DNA of 64,000 nucleotides from Gammaproteobacteria bacterium (GTDB taxonomy: Bacteria; Pseudomonadota; Gammaproteobacteria; Pseudomonadales; Azotimanducaceae), in the NCBI GenBank assembly GCA_009839505.1, contig VXPO01000155.1, positions 1 through 64,000 on the forward strand. The letters run 5' to 3'. Numbering within the stretch: position 1 is the first letter of the stretch; the number at the start of each line of letters is the position of its first letter. The notes under the pieces are model-generated. The model did not search any database and was not told the DNA's origin. It was given only the letters and a program-made list of their open reading frames with translations. The position numbers and the translations under genes are program-made. Of this stretch, positions 16,860 to 25,819 are shown piece after piece.

Positions 16860-18092
16860 GTGCTGGCCAGCAGCGAACGCGACACGACCGTGGACGTATA
16901 CAACCCGCGGGTCATCAGCCTGGCAAGACCCGCCCACCACTACTGCTACCTGAACGACGAAGCCGGCGACTGGCTGGCCACCAGCGACGGCGAGTCGCTG
17001 CATGTCCAGGGTCACGTCGACGATGCCGCGATCTGGGACGTCTCGGACGGCGGCTTCATGCACGTCGCCACGGGGCTGCGTCTTCTCTCGGACTCGACGG
17101 CAGCGGACGGTCCGACAGGACTCCGGCTCGACGGTTCCGCTGTGGCGGCGGACGGTTCGACGGACGGCGGCGAGGCTCCGGGGACGTTTCGCATCGGTCA
17201 CGGCCCGGAGCGGCTTCCTTCCGAGTATCTCGCATCCCTTGAGCAGGAGGGTTGGGTCTCGCTCACGTGCGTGTTGTCGCCAAGCGTCGTGGACGGTCTG
17301 CAGCGGGTCGGCTGCGTGGATGCGTACGCTGATCGGGAGCCGGTCAGGCAACCGCCCCTGGCCCAGGATCCCGCCGTGACGAGTGTCACCACGGAACCCG
17401 TCTCACTCATGCTCTGCCGCGAGTACATGCACACCCGCGACATCCGCCTCGGCCACTCGCCCGGCATCTCGGCGCTCACCCGTGACGACGGCGAACGCGA
17501 AGTCCAGGGCTGGCACAACGACTTCCCCTACCTGTGGGGTACCGGCGACCGGGTTCCCGTACCGTCCGGCGACCTGGTCCTCGGCATGCAGCGCAACGTC
17601 TGCGTGTCGGACTTCACCAAGGACAACGGCGCCACCCTGTTCAAACTCGGCAGTCACGCCTCCAACAGGCCACCGCCGAAGGAGTGGGGCATCTCGACCA
17701 ACACGTACCGGAAAGGCCATCGCGCGGAGTTCGGTCTGCCCTATGCCGGGCCCGATGCCGATGTCATCGAAGCCCCTGCCGGGACCATCGTCCTCTACGA
17801 CGCGCGCACTTGGCATCGCGCCGGAATGAACCAGACCGACAAGAAGCGCGGTGCCATCATCCAAGCCATCATCCCGGGGTTCATCGTGCCGTTCATGGAC
17901 ACCGGTGGAACCTACAAGGCATTCCTCGACAGCGATGCGTACCAGCAGGTCACCGAACGTGAACGCAAGGAAATCGAGAAGCTTATGATCCACAAGATCG
18001 CGGGCCCCGCCGGACTGTTCGCCATCGGGATCGACAGGGAACTCACCGAACGCGTTCGCCAGCAGGCCGCCGGTTCGCGGTCGGTCTACTGA
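16860..18092 (+). CDS. Phytanoyl-CoA dioxygenase family protein
   Basis: This 410-residue protein carries a PhyH-like dioxygenase fold in the C-terminal two thirds: VQGWHNDFPYLWGTGD contains the HxD pair, and YDARTWHRAGMNQTDKKRGA contains the distal His and the 2OG-binding Arg. The first ~130 residues (YCYLNDEAGDWLA, VQGHVDDAAIWDVSDGGF) look like a separate beta-rich segment. The start is a GTG with a GGAGGG Shine-Dalgarno. It heads a likely operon with the CoA-transferase (24 bp downstream), an enoyl-CoA hydratase and a NYN/PIN protein, which fits a role on an acyl-CoA or derived compound. Confidence 0.87.
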   Translation: MLASSERDTTVDVYNPRVISLARPAHHYCYLNDEAGDWLATSDGESLHVQGHVDDAAIWDVSDGGFMHVATGLRLLSDSTAADGPTGLRLDGSAVAADGSTDGGEAPGTFRIGHGPERLPSEYLASLEQEGWVSLTCVLSPSVVDGLQRVGCVDAYADREPVRQPPLAQDPAVTSVTTEPVSLMLCREYMHTRDIRLGHSPGISALTRDDGEREVQGWHNDFPYLWGTGDRVPVPSGDLVLGMQRNVCVSDFTKDNGATLFKLGSHASNRPPPKEWGISTNTYRKGHRAEFGLPYAGPDADVIEAPAGTIVLYDARTWHRAGMNQTDKKRGAIIQAIIPGFIVPFMDTGGTYKAFLDSDAYQQVTERERKEIEKLMIHKIAGPAGLFAIGIDRELTERVRQQAAGSRSVY

Positions 18093-18116
18093 TCGCGTAC
18101 GCGCGGGGAGTTCCAA

Positions 18117-19304
18117 TTGGCGGGACCGCTCGACGGCATACGCGTTCTCGAAGCCGGTCTCCTCATCCAGGGTCCGCAGGCGGCGGCTATGCTCGCCGAC
18201 ATGGGTGCCGACGTCATCAAGATCGAACTGCCCGGCTTCGGCGACCAGGGTCGGCACATCCACGTCGGTCCCGAGGATCCGCGCAGCGCCGTGTACATCG
18301 CCTGCAACCGAGGCAAGCGCAGCGTCTCCTTGGACCTGCGCCATCCGCGCGGCGCCGAGATCTTCAAGGCGCTCGCCAAGGACGCCGACATATTCGTCAG
18401 CAACTTCAAACCCGGCACGCTCGAGTCATGGGGTCTCGGCCATGACGACCTGACCAAGACGAATCCCGGCATCATCTGCGCCCACGGGAGCACCTTCGGC
18501 CCGGTGGGGCCCGACAACGAACGGGAAGGCGCCGACCTCGCGGGGCAGGCCGCCGGCGGACTTATCGCCACCATTGGCCGCGACGAGGATCCACCGTCCC
18601 CGGTCGGCGTCTTCATCGCCGATCACATCGCCTCGCTGAACTTGGTGGCGGGCATCCTCGCAGCCTTGCACGCCCGGGCAGCCACCGGCCGTGGCCAGCT
18701 CGTCGAGTCATCCCTGCTCGGCGGACAGATCTGGGCCCAGGCCACCGAGTTCACCCATCTGCTGTTGACCGGGACCTCCCCCGGGCGCGCTAATTCCGGG
18801 CACTCGCTGATCAAGGGGGTTTACGGCATCTTCGAGACGGCCGACGGCTGGATCGCGATTCCCGGCGTTCCGCCCCACGCCCGGGATGCGTTCTTCATCG
18901 CCATCGAACGGCCCGACCTGACCCTGGACGACCGCCTCCAGGACATCATGATCCACCGTGGCTTCGAGTGGCTCAAAGACCAGCTCGCCGCGGCGTTCAA
19001 GACGCGTTCGACCGATCACTGGTGCGAGGTGCTTCGCGAGGCCGGGCTCCGCTACGCTCCCGTGCGGGATCACGGTCAGGGTCTCGACGATCCCGGCGCT
19101 TGGGAGAACGGCTACTTCGCACAAGCCACCGACGAGGAGGGCATCGTGCATCGCGTGGTCGGCGCGCCCATCCGCATGAGCGAGACGCCGCTGGAACCCG
19201 GCGTCACGGCGCCCGAACTCGGCGCCCACACGGAAGAAGTGCTGCACGGAGTCGGCGTCGACACCGAGGAAATCGCGCGCATGCGCGCCGAGAACATCAT
19301 CTGA
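18117..19304 (+). CDS. CaiB/BaiF (class III) CoA-transferase
   Basis: This 395-residue family III CoA-transferase moves CoA between carboxylic acids. It begins with GPLDGIRVLEAG, followed by MGADVIKIELP, ACNRGKRSVSLDLRHPRG and FVSNFKPGTLESWGLG, all classical for the family. The catalytic Asp region is GADLAGQAAGG near residue 140. TTG is the likely start, with GGGGAG seven bases upstream; no better in-frame start exists. The enoyl-CoA hydratase gene begins 16 bp downstream, so activation of an acid followed by beta-oxidation-type hydration is a reasonable reading. Confidence 0.92.
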   Translation: MAGPLDGIRVLEAGLLIQGPQAAAMLADMGADVIKIELPGFGDQGRHIHVGPEDPRSAVYIACNRGKRSVSLDLRHPRGAEIFKALAKDADIFVSNFKPGTLESWGLGHDDLTKTNPGIICAHGSTFGPVGPDNEREGADLAGQAAGGLIATIGRDEDPPSPVGVFIADHIASLNLVAGILAALHARAATGRGQLVESSLLGGQIWAQATEFTHLLLTGTSPGRANSGHSLIKGVYGIFETADGWIAIPGVPPHARDAFFIAIERPDLTLDDRLQDIMIHRGFEWLKDQLAAAFKTRSTDHWCEVLREAGLRYAPVRDHGQGLDDPGAWENGYFAQATDEEGIVHRVVGAPIRMSETPLEPGVTAPELGAHTEEVLHGVGVDTEEIARMRAENII

Positions 19305-19320
19305 CAACAGGAGCCAAGCG

Positions 19321-20112
19321 ATGGCCTACGAAGAAATCCTCACCGAGACCAGGAACCGTGTCGGCATCATCCGGTTGAACCGGCCGAACAAGCTGAACGC
19401 CTGGACCGAGACGATGTCGGGGGAGATCGTCGACGCCATGGGGAGCTGGAACGACGACGACGGCGTCGGTGCCATCGTCCTCACCGGCGAGGGCCGCGCG
19501 TTCTGCGCCGGTGCCGACGTCGGCAACTTCGCCAAGCGCGTCGAAACCAACCGCAAAGGCGAGGGCGAACAACTGCGCCGGGGCGGCGGTACCAACCTGA
19601 CCCAGTTCATCCGCAATTCGAAACCCACCATCGCCGCCATCAACGGCTACGCGGTGGGTGTCGGCTTGACGATGATCCTGCCCTGCGACGTGCGCATCGC
19701 ATCCACCAACGCGAACTTGAGCATCCGCTTCATCAAGATGGGCTTGATGCCGGAACTCGGCTCGACCCATCTGCTCGCCCAACTCATCGGTCTCGGCAAC
19801 GCCACCGAGATGTGCCTGACCGGTCGCATGGTGCCAGCCGACGAGGCGCTGCGCATGGGTTTGGTCTCGGCAGTCACGGAGCCCGACGAACTCCTGCCCA
19901 CCGCCATCGCCAAGGCCGAGGAGATCGCCAACAACCCGACCCGCGCGGTGATGATGATCAAAGAGCTTCTGCGCAAGAATCCCATGGAGGACGACCTCGA
20001 CGCGGTGATGGAACGGGAGGGACTGCGCGACCAGATCGCCCGCCGTCTGCCGGACCACGCCGAGGCGGTCGCCGCGTTCCTGAACAAGCGAGATCCGAAC
20101 TTCAACCGCTGA
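19321..20112 (+). CDS. Enoyl-CoA hydratase/isomerase
   Basis: This 263-residue crotonase-family protein has VGIIRLNRPNKLNAW at the N terminus, the oxyanion-hole segment GEGRAFCAGADVGNF, KPTIAAINGYAVGVGLTMIL, and the MGLMPELGSTHLL block that carries the catalytic-type Glu position. It should hydrate or isomerise an enoyl-CoA. An AGGAGC Shine-Dalgarno precedes the ATG. It is third in the operon starting with PhyH at 16860. Confidence 0.92.
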   Translation: MAYEEILTETRNRVGIIRLNRPNKLNAWTETMSGEIVDAMGSWNDDDGVGAIVLTGEGRAFCAGADVGNFAKRVETNRKGEGEQLRRGGGTNLTQFIRNSKPTIAAINGYAVGVGLTMILPCDVRIASTNANLSIRFIKMGLMPELGSTHLLAQLIGLGNATEMCLTGRMVPADEALRMGLVSAVTEPDELLPTAIAKAEEIANNPTRAVMMIKELLRKNPMEDDLDAVMEREGLRDQIARRLPDHAEAVAAFLNKRDPNFNR

Positions 20113-20127
20113 TCCGGGGGACGGACC

Positions 20128-20727
20128 ATGGCCAAGAAGTACATTCTGATCGACTACGAGAACGTCAAGGCCGTCGATCTCGAGCCGATATTCGACAAGC
20201 CTTACCACCTGTTGGTGTTCGTGGGTGCGAGCCAGCACCGGATATCCACGGACTTCGCGATGCAGGCGCAGAACCTCCGCGCAGCCGAGTACGTCCGCAT
20301 CTCCGGCAACGGACATAACGCGTTGGACTTCCATATCGCCTACATGATCGGCCGTCTATCCGAGCGCGAGCCCGGCGCATCGTTCCACATCGTCTCCAAG
20401 GATCGGGGCTTCGACCCCCTGATCGCCCACGTCAAGGGCAAGAACATCGATATCAGCCGGGTCGCCGACCTCTACCAGATTCGCGCACTGCGCCTCCCCA
20501 AGGCGGCGGGCGACGAGGGCATGATCGACGCCGTGGTGAAGAACCTGACCAACCAGGGTTCGTCCAAGCCCCGCAGATTGCGGACTCTCGGCCGCATGAT
20601 CGGATCGCTGTTCAAGGACGGCTTGAGCGAGGAGGAAGTGCAATCCGTCATCGCACAGCTCCAGGCGCAGGGACACATCGTCGTCAACCAGGAAAAGGTT
20701 TCGTACAGCCTCCCGAGGCGTCGCTAG
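20128..20727 (+). CDS. NYN/PIN-like domain protein
   Basis: The 199-residue protein has an N-terminal PIN-fold nuclease-like domain: KYILIDYENVK (Asp9), NALDFHIAYMIGRL, and FHIVSKDRGFDPLI with an Asp. These acidic positions match metal-binding residues of NYN RNases. The C-terminal part (residues ~135-199) looks like a winged-helix-type segment (RTLGRMIGSLFKDGLSEEEV, AQGHIVVNQEKVSYSLP). It is 15 bp after the enoyl-CoA hydratase and probably cotranscribed with it, an unexpected partner for acyl-CoA enzymes. Activity on RNA is inferred from the fold only. Confidence 0.82.
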   Translation: MAKKYILIDYENVKAVDLEPIFDKPYHLLVFVGASQHRISTDFAMQAQNLRAAEYVRISGNGHNALDFHIAYMIGRLSEREPGASFHIVSKDRGFDPLIAHVKGKNIDISRVADLYQIRALRLPKAAGDEGMIDAVVKNLTNQGSSKPRRLRTLGRMIGSLFKDGLSEEEVQSVIAQLQAQGHIVVNQEKVSYSLPRRR

Positions 20728-20755
20728 GGAAGCTCCGGCGGGCGGTCCCGCTGCC

Positions 20756-21466
20756 TCAGCTCGCGCGCCTGCGCCGCCACCACCCGGCGACCTCGAAGGG
20801 TGCAAGCAGCAGACCGAAGAACAACAGTCCGACGCCGCCGAGGATGGGAATGTAGTAGGGCCACGGCGCGAAGAAGAAGGGCGAAGCGGATACCGGCGGC
20901 GTCTGCAGGAACATGTAGTTGCTCCCCAGCAGCGGATTGACCACCAGCAGTACGACGGTCAGCAGGGCGAGCAATCCGAAGGCCCGTGCAAGGGATGCCG
21001 GCGTCGGCCGCATCCCCAAGCCCCATACCGCGAATAGCGCGCCGGCGACGATGCCGCCGTGGGCAATGAAGTACTGGAGGAATCGGTATTCCGGGAAGCC
21101 GGCTTCAAGCTGCGGCGTCACGAGGGCGTTGGCCGTCCCGGCCAACCCCCAGAAGTAGACGATCTCGAACGTGTAGCGGTTGCGGAAGATCATCGTGACC
21201 ACGAGGGACAAGGCGGCAATGCCGCAGATATGCAGCGGAAGGTGCCGCACCACGAACTGGCCCACGCCGACCTCGGAAAGCTGGTAGATCCAGTGAGCGA
21301 CTTCGTTGACCAATATCACTGCGGCGAAAGTGATACAGATGACGGTCGTCGTCCGTTCGCCGCCGCGTCGCACCACGAAGGTCAGGATCGCCGGCACCAG
21401 GAATACGAGGCACAGCACCGCGATGTGCGGTGCGCTCAGGATCTGGAACTGGCTGTGGGTGGGCAC
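20756..21466 (-). CDS. YwaF-like (TIGR02206) integral membrane protein
   Basis: This 236-residue protein has about seven hydrophobic segments: LCLVFLVPAILTFVV, TTVICITFAAVILV, LHICGIAALSLVVTMIF, ALFAVWGLGM and LLALLTVVLLVVNPLL among them. It ends with an Arg-rich tail (WWRRRRAS). The overall pattern fits the TIGR02206/YwaF membrane-protein family of unknown function. The start is a GTG (VPTHSQFQ) 26 bp after the stop of the Nramp-like gene; the frame is open much further upstream but overlaps that gene. It converges on the NYN gene. Confidence 0.82.
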   Translation of the reverse strand: MPTHSQFQILSAPHIAVLCLVFLVPAILTFVVRRGGERTTTVICITFAAVILVNEVAHWIYQLSEVGVGQFVVRHLPLHICGIAALSLVVTMIFRNRYTFEIVYFWGLAGTANALVTPQLEAGFPEYRFLQYFIAHGGIVAGALFAVWGLGMRPTPASLARAFGLLALLTVVLLVVNPLLGSNYMFLQTPPVSASPFFFAPWPYYIPILGGVGLLFFGLLLAPFEVAGWWRRRRAS

Positions 21467-21492
21467 GACGACCTCGGATGATGGCTCAGCCG

Positions 21493-22929
21493 TCAGCCGA
21501 AGTAGTCCAGGTAGATTCCGTAGATGTAGAACGCGCACAGCGTCGCCATGGCGAGGAACACGCCGACGATGCACCACGCCACCCAGTTCCTCGGCCGCAC
21601 TCGGGGGTCCATGCGTTTGCGCTGCATGTAGAGGGTGACGACGGCCTGCACCGGCAACATGAACGCTCCGAAGGTGGCGCCCACGATCACCATGGCGATC
21701 GGTCGTTCGATCCAGATGTAGAGCAGGAGACCGAGGATGGGCATGCCGATGATGTAGCCCCGGGTCCACTTGAGGCGGGTTTCCAAGTTCTTGCGCGGGA
21801 AGAAGCCGAACGTGACGAGAAGATCCGGGAACGACCGCGATCCGGCACCAAGACCCGAGAGCACCGTCGAGAACAGGATGAAGAACGCGCCGAAGATGAA
21901 CAACATCGTCGACCAATCTCCGAGGGTCAGGGTGAACATGTTCGCGAGCGTCGCCACGGTCTCCTCGCGCTCCGGTATCAGCCCCTGGCTGTGCAGGACG
22001 CCAGCGCCAAGGAAGTAGAAGGCAAGCGTCGCGAAGGTCAGGATCACCAACGTGACCAGGACGTCCACCTGCACGACCCGAACCCAACCCTTGGCCCGGG
22101 CCACCCACCGCGGATCGTCCCGGTCGCCACCGACGAAACTCGGATAGCCCTTCTCGACGCACCAGTACGTATAGCCGGCGATCTCCCCGGACGCGACGCC
22201 GGTCGCCCCGTACATCCCCACTGCCAGGAACAGGAACTCCAAGGGGAAGTCGAATCGCAGTCCCGCGACGATATCGTCGGCCGTCACCTGGAACTCCGTG
22301 GTCTGCATCAGGGCCGCGCAGACGATGGTGGTGAAACTGAAGCTCATCACCATCACCACCAGGATCTTCTCGATTCGTCCGTACCGGCCGGTCCACAAAA
22401 GCAGCATCACCAGGATCGCCGCGATACCGGTGGCGACGTTGCCGTCGACCTCGGGAATCGCGGGTACGGCGTCGAGCAGCAGGCTGAGCGCTTGGCCGGC
22501 GCCACCGATGATTCCTCCCGACGTGACGAGGCCCGGAAAGAAACCGAGCAAGCCGAACCAGATGGGCCACGAGACCTCGACCTTCGGCTGCAGCACCCGC
22601 CACGGCCGCAACCACCTCAAGGGCTTCACGCGCGCCGCCGTTCTTCCCGGCATCCGGTTGAGGGTCCTGAGATAGGTGTCGCCCGTGGTGACGACATAAC
22701 GTGCGATCTCAGCCTGGACCAACGACTTGATCCAGCACGAGAACAGCACGAACCAAAGCAGGGTGAACCCGGCGGCGGCGCCGAGCCCGGCGGTGAGCAG
22801 GATTTCGCCGGAACCGACGATGGACCCCGAGACGATGATTCCCGGACCTAGGTAGCGAAGCCTGCCCGACAGGGTCGTAGGCGGCTCCCGGGTCCGCCCC
22901 GGCTGGATGGTGTAGGGATCGTCGCTCAT
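21493..22929 (-). CDS. Nramp-related transporter, non-canonical metal site
   Basis: The 478-residue polytopic protein resembles the Nramp superfamily: YLGPGIIVSGSIVGSGEILL at the first helix, GFTLLWFVLFSCWIKSLVQAEIARY, and GVASGEIAGYTYWC at the sixth-helix region. The DPGN motif of true Mn/Fe carriers is replaced by VGSGE, and the sixth-helix MPH motif is not seen. It may therefore carry another substrate than divalent Mn/Fe. About 11-12 membrane segments are visible. It is probably cotranscribed with the YwaF-like gene downstream. Confidence 0.82.
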   Translation of the reverse strand: MSDDPYTIQPGRTREPPTTLSGRLRYLGPGIIVSGSIVGSGEILLTAGLGAAAGFTLLWFVLFSCWIKSLVQAEIARYVVTTGDTYLRTLNRMPGRTAARVKPLRWLRPWRVLQPKVEVSWPIWFGLLGFFPGLVTSGGIIGGAGQALSLLLDAVPAIPEVDGNVATGIAAILVMLLLWTGRYGRIEKILVVMVMSFSFTTIVCAALMQTTEFQVTADDIVAGLRFDFPLEFLFLAVGMYGATGVASGEIAGYTYWCVEKGYPSFVGGDRDDPRWVARAKGWVRVVQVDVLVTLVILTFATLAFYFLGAGVLHSQGLIPEREETVATLANMFTLTLGDWSTMLFIFGAFFILFSTVLSGLGAGSRSFPDLLVTFGFFPRKNLETRLKWTRGYIIGMPILGLLLYIWIERPIAMVIVGATFGAFMLPVQAVVTLYMQRKRMDPRVRPRNWVAWCIVGVFLAMATLCAFYIYGIYLDYFG

Positions 22930-22993
22930 GTTCGGACCTCGTTGAGCGTCACGCCCAATCAGACACGCGCTTCGGTCGCCGAAACGTCGACGG

Positions 22994-23809
22994 TCAGTTC
23001 GGAGTCGGTGCCACCATGCCGACGTCCGCCGGCGTCAGCCCGAACTCCTCGAGCACTTCTGCCGAGTAACGGATTCCTCCCGTCACGACCTTGGGATCGT
23101 CGCTGACCAAGGCGAGCGCGGCTTCCGCCATCGCCTCCACGGGCTCCGCAGCGTCGAGCATCGCCTGGGTGTACTGGCGGCCGAACATCTGCCCGGGCGT
23201 TGCCACCACCTTGTCCGGCGACAGGGCATTGACGGAGATTCCGTGCTCGAACATTTCCGCGGCGAGCCCCGTCGTGAAGCGCTCGATGGCCGCCTTGGTC
23301 ATGCCGTAGACCGCGCCGTCGTACGACCGCTGACCGGGCTTCGGGTGGATCGCCGCCTTGGACGAGATGTTGAGCACCGAGCCGCGGCCGCGTTCGATCA
23401 TGCCCGGCAGCACGAGTTGGCTGAGGTGGTGAGGAGCCTTCACGAGGATCTCGAACATGCGGTCGAAGTACCGTTCCGGAAAGTCCACCGTGGCACCTGG
23501 CACAAGGATCGCCGCGTTGTTGACCAGGATGTCGACTTGGCCATAGGCGTCGAGCGCGGCCTGTACCAGTTGCTCGCGTTCGGGCTTTTTCTGGAGATTC
23601 GCGGGCACCGCTGTCGCCGCGCCACCCGCGGCGCGGATCGCTTCCGCGACGGTGTGTACGGTTCCCGGCAAACGTTCGTCGCGCACCTCCACCGTGCGCG
23701 CGGTGACCACGACCTTCGCGCCCGCAAGCGCAAACCGCCTCGCGATCGCTTCACCGATGCCGCGGGTCGAACCCGTAACGATGGCCACCTGGCCGTTCAA
23801 GTCAGTCAT
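22994..23809 (-). CDS. Short-chain dehydrogenase/reductase
   Basis: This 271-residue classical SDR has a Rossmann start VAIVTGSTRGIGEAIA (TGxxxGxG), the NNAA motif in VNNAAILVPG, and Ser in LNISSKAAIH with YGMTK as the catalytic YxxxK. Substrate and direction (often 3-hydroxyacyl-CoA, steroid or sugar alcohol) cannot be inferred. The start is the ATG with a GGAGGG ribosome site; an ATG six codons upstream is weaker. It stands between the Nramp-like gene and rubredoxin. Confidence 0.91.
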   Translation of the reverse strand: MTDLNGQVAIVTGSTRGIGEAIARRFALAGAKVVVTARTVEVRDERLPGTVHTVAEAIRAAGGAATAVPANLQKKPEREQLVQAALDAYGQVDILVNNAAILVPGATVDFPERYFDRMFEILVKAPHHLSQLVLPGMIERGRGSVLNISSKAAIHPKPGQRSYDGAVYGMTKAAIERFTTGLAAEMFEHGISVNALSPDKVVATPGQMFGRQYTQAMLDAAEPVEAMAEAALALVSDDPKVVTGGIRYSAEVLEEFGLTPADVGMVAPTPN

Positions 23810-23891
23810 ACCGCCCTCCCCCATCAAGATGCGACCAATCTGCGGTCGCCGTTGTTAAGACTGCCCGCTGGGCCACTCGCGTTCGGTGGCC

Positions 23892-24056
23892 TCAAATCTC
23901 GACCATCTCGAAGTCGGACTTCGGCGTGGCGCATTCGGGACAGACCCAATCCTCGGGTACGTTCTCCCAACGGGTACCGGCTTCGATGCCCTCGTCGGGT
24001 AGGCCCTCCGCCTCGTCATAGATGAATCCGCAGGTCATGCACTGCCACTTCCTCAT
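23892..24056 (-). CDS. Rubredoxin
   Basis: This 54-residue rubredoxin has the two iron-binding pairs CMTCG and [11 protein letters not shown] around the usual [20 protein letters not shown] core. It transfers single electrons in the cytoplasm, often to alkane hydroxylases or peroxide-detoxifying enzymes. The chosen ATG gives MRKWQCMTC, the normal family length; a start 18 codons upstream would add an unrelated extension. It is divergent from the enoyl-CoA hydratase at 24220. Confidence 0.95.
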   Translation of the reverse strand: MRKWQCMTCGFIYDEAEGLPDEGIEAGTRWENVPEDWVCPECATPKSDFEMVEI

Positions 24057-24219
24057 TGCCAAATCTCCCCTGAACTGGCTCTCGAACCACCGAATCCGGT
24101 GAGGCGTCAACGTCGAGCGCTACCGGTGCGGCAGCGACGAAGGTTAACATCACCCGCGAAAAGCCGAGGCCCGCATGCCGACGCCGTAGAGGACGCGACT
24201 TGACCGACACGGAGACACC

Positions 24220-25158
24220 ATGAGCTACAACAACATCATCTACGAGACCGACGACCGCCTGGCGTTCATCACCATGAACCGCCCGGAGAAGCTCAACGCC
24301 TTGAGCCATGCTCTGCGTGGCGAGGTCTACGACGCCATGAAGGAGGCGGAGGCCGACCCTGCCATCGGCGTCATCATCCTGAAGGGTGCTGGCCGCGCAT
24401 TCTCCGCAGGCTACGACCTCGCCCCGAATCCCGATGAGCAGAGCGACTTCGTCAGCCACCGCTCGAAGATGCCAGATACCGGCTCCACCCATCCGCAGCA
24501 CTACGACTGGTCGCGGCATGCCCTGATGGGCCACTGGCTGATTTGGGAACTCGCCAAGCCGGTCATCGCCCAGATCCACGGCTGGTGCCTCGCCGGGGCC
24601 ACGGAACTGTCGTCGATGTGCGACATGCGCATGGTCGCCGACGATGCGCGCGTCGGCTACCCACCGGTTCGGGCCATGGGCACCATGGACATGATGTGGG
24701 CGCCCTGGTTCATGAAACCCGGCAAGGCTCGGGCCTTCGCCTACACCGGCGATTGGTTCAGCGGCGAGGAGATGGCCGACTTCGGTTGGGCGACGTTCGC
24801 GAAACCCAAGGAGGAACTCGAGGACTTCACCATCAAGTACGCCCGGCGCCTCGGCCACATCGACAACGACCAGTTGAACTACAACAAGCGCGCCGTCAAC
24901 CGGCAGTACGAGATCATGGGCATCCGCACCGGGCTCATGTCCGGCACCGACGTGGAAGCCATGTCCAAGCACCGGCCGGCCGCCTCCGAATTCGGCCGCC
25001 GCGTGCGGGAATTCGGCCTGAAGGCCGCCCTGGAATGGCGCGACGGTCCATTCGGCGACTTCCGGGGCGAATACGAGTCGGCACCGAAGAGCCGACCGCT
25101 CGCCGGTTCCACGCCCCAGGACTCGAAGCCGGGAGATGCGGACTACAGCCGGTCGTGA
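24220..25158 (+). CDS. Enoyl-CoA hydratase/isomerase family protein
   Basis: This 312-residue crotonase-fold protein has FITMNRPEKLNALSH, GAGRAFSAGYDLAP (oxyanion hole), and KPVIAQIHGWCLAGATELSSMCDMRMVAD. It is longer than typical hydratases, with a C-terminal extension rich in charged residues (FGRRVREFGLKAALEWRDGP), as in dienoyl- or cyclohexenecarboxyl-CoA-type relatives. Its last 23 bases overlap the start proposed for the lipoprotein gene at 25136. Confidence 0.9.
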   Translation: MSYNNIIYETDDRLAFITMNRPEKLNALSHALRGEVYDAMKEAEADPAIGVIILKGAGRAFSAGYDLAPNPDEQSDFVSHRSKMPDTGSTHPQHYDWSRHALMGHWLIWELAKPVIAQIHGWCLAGATELSSMCDMRMVADDARVGYPPVRAMGTMDMMWAPWFMKPGKARAFAYTGDWFSGEEMADFGWATFAKPKEELEDFTIKYARRLGHIDNDQLNYNKRAVNRQYEIMGIRTGLMSGTDVEAMSKHRPAASEFGRRVREFGLKAALEWRDGPFGDFRGEYESAPKSRPLAGSTPQDSKPGDADYSRS

Positions 25159-25807
25159 CCGTGCGTCTCGCACGTTCGCTGTGACGGCCCTCGCCGTGCT
25201 GGCGGGTTGCGGGCAGCCAGAGGCGGAATCCGAGCAGTCGGCCGGCATGGACACGGCTCGGATCGTCTCGGCTGTTCGCGGCGGTTTGCTCCGACCCGTC
25301 GAGCAAGGCGAGCATTTCGCCATCTACGATCTCGGCGTCAAGGAGTATCCGCCAACCACGTTTCTGGTCCAGTCCAGCGGCAAGCCGATCGATCTCGGAC
25401 GGGACATGCAGCCGTACATGAACACGACGGACTTGTGGGACTACCTTCGAACCAACAACGTGACGCCGAAAGAAGACACGCCAAGCGAGGTCTATCTCTA
25501 CAACTGGGTCGAGGGCGCCCAGGGGCCGATGGTCTTCGACGTCGGCGTCGTCGTCGAAGACGACACCGAGGTAGACCCGACAAGCGGCTTCGAGATCAAG
25601 CACTACCCGGCCATGAAGTTCGCGAGCCTGGTCTACGAGGGGCCGTTCCCCCACGAGCCAGACAGCGGCTGGCAGCAGCTGCGCTGGGAGGAACGCGCCA
25701 AGGAAAACGGCCTCGTCTACACGGAACGCCTGTACCGCGAGCTGTACCACGTGTTTGACCACGAAACCCGTCAGCACATCACCGAAGTGCAGATCGAAGT
25801 GCGGTAG
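25136..25807 (+). CDS. Lipoprotein with GyrI-like/effector-binding domain
   Basis: The 223-residue protein begins with a basic segment and a hydrophobic run ending TALAVLAGCG, a convincing lipobox with Cys25. The mature part has a bacterial transcription-activator effector-binding (GyrI-like) pattern: LLRPVEQGEHFAIYDL, PSEVYLYNW, FDVGVVVEDD, FEIKHYPAMKFASLVYEGPF and EVQIEV. GyrI-like domains bind hydrophobic or cationic small molecules, usually in the cytoplasm; a lipoprotein form would place the domain at the cell envelope. The start overlaps the upstream gene by 23 bp and has GGGAG directly before the ATG, so the exact N terminus is uncertain. Confidence 0.75.
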   Translation: MRTTAGRDRASRTFAVTALAVLAGCGQPEAESEQSAGMDTARIVSAVRGGLLRPVEQGEHFAIYDLGVKEYPPTTFLVQSSGKPIDLGRDMQPYMNTTDLWDYLRTNNVTPKEDTPSEVYLYNWVEGAQGPMVFDVGVVVEDDTEVDPTSGFEIKHYPAMKFASLVYEGPFPHEPDSGWQQLRWEERAKENGLVYTERLYRELYHVFDHETRQHITEVQIEVR

Positions 25808-25819
25808 TCTCGACAACGT

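Noticed and set aside
21467..22615. Long open frame continuing upstream of the YwaF-like gene
   Set aside because: It is out-of-frame shadow of the Nramp-like gene, which has membrane-protein character in its own frame.
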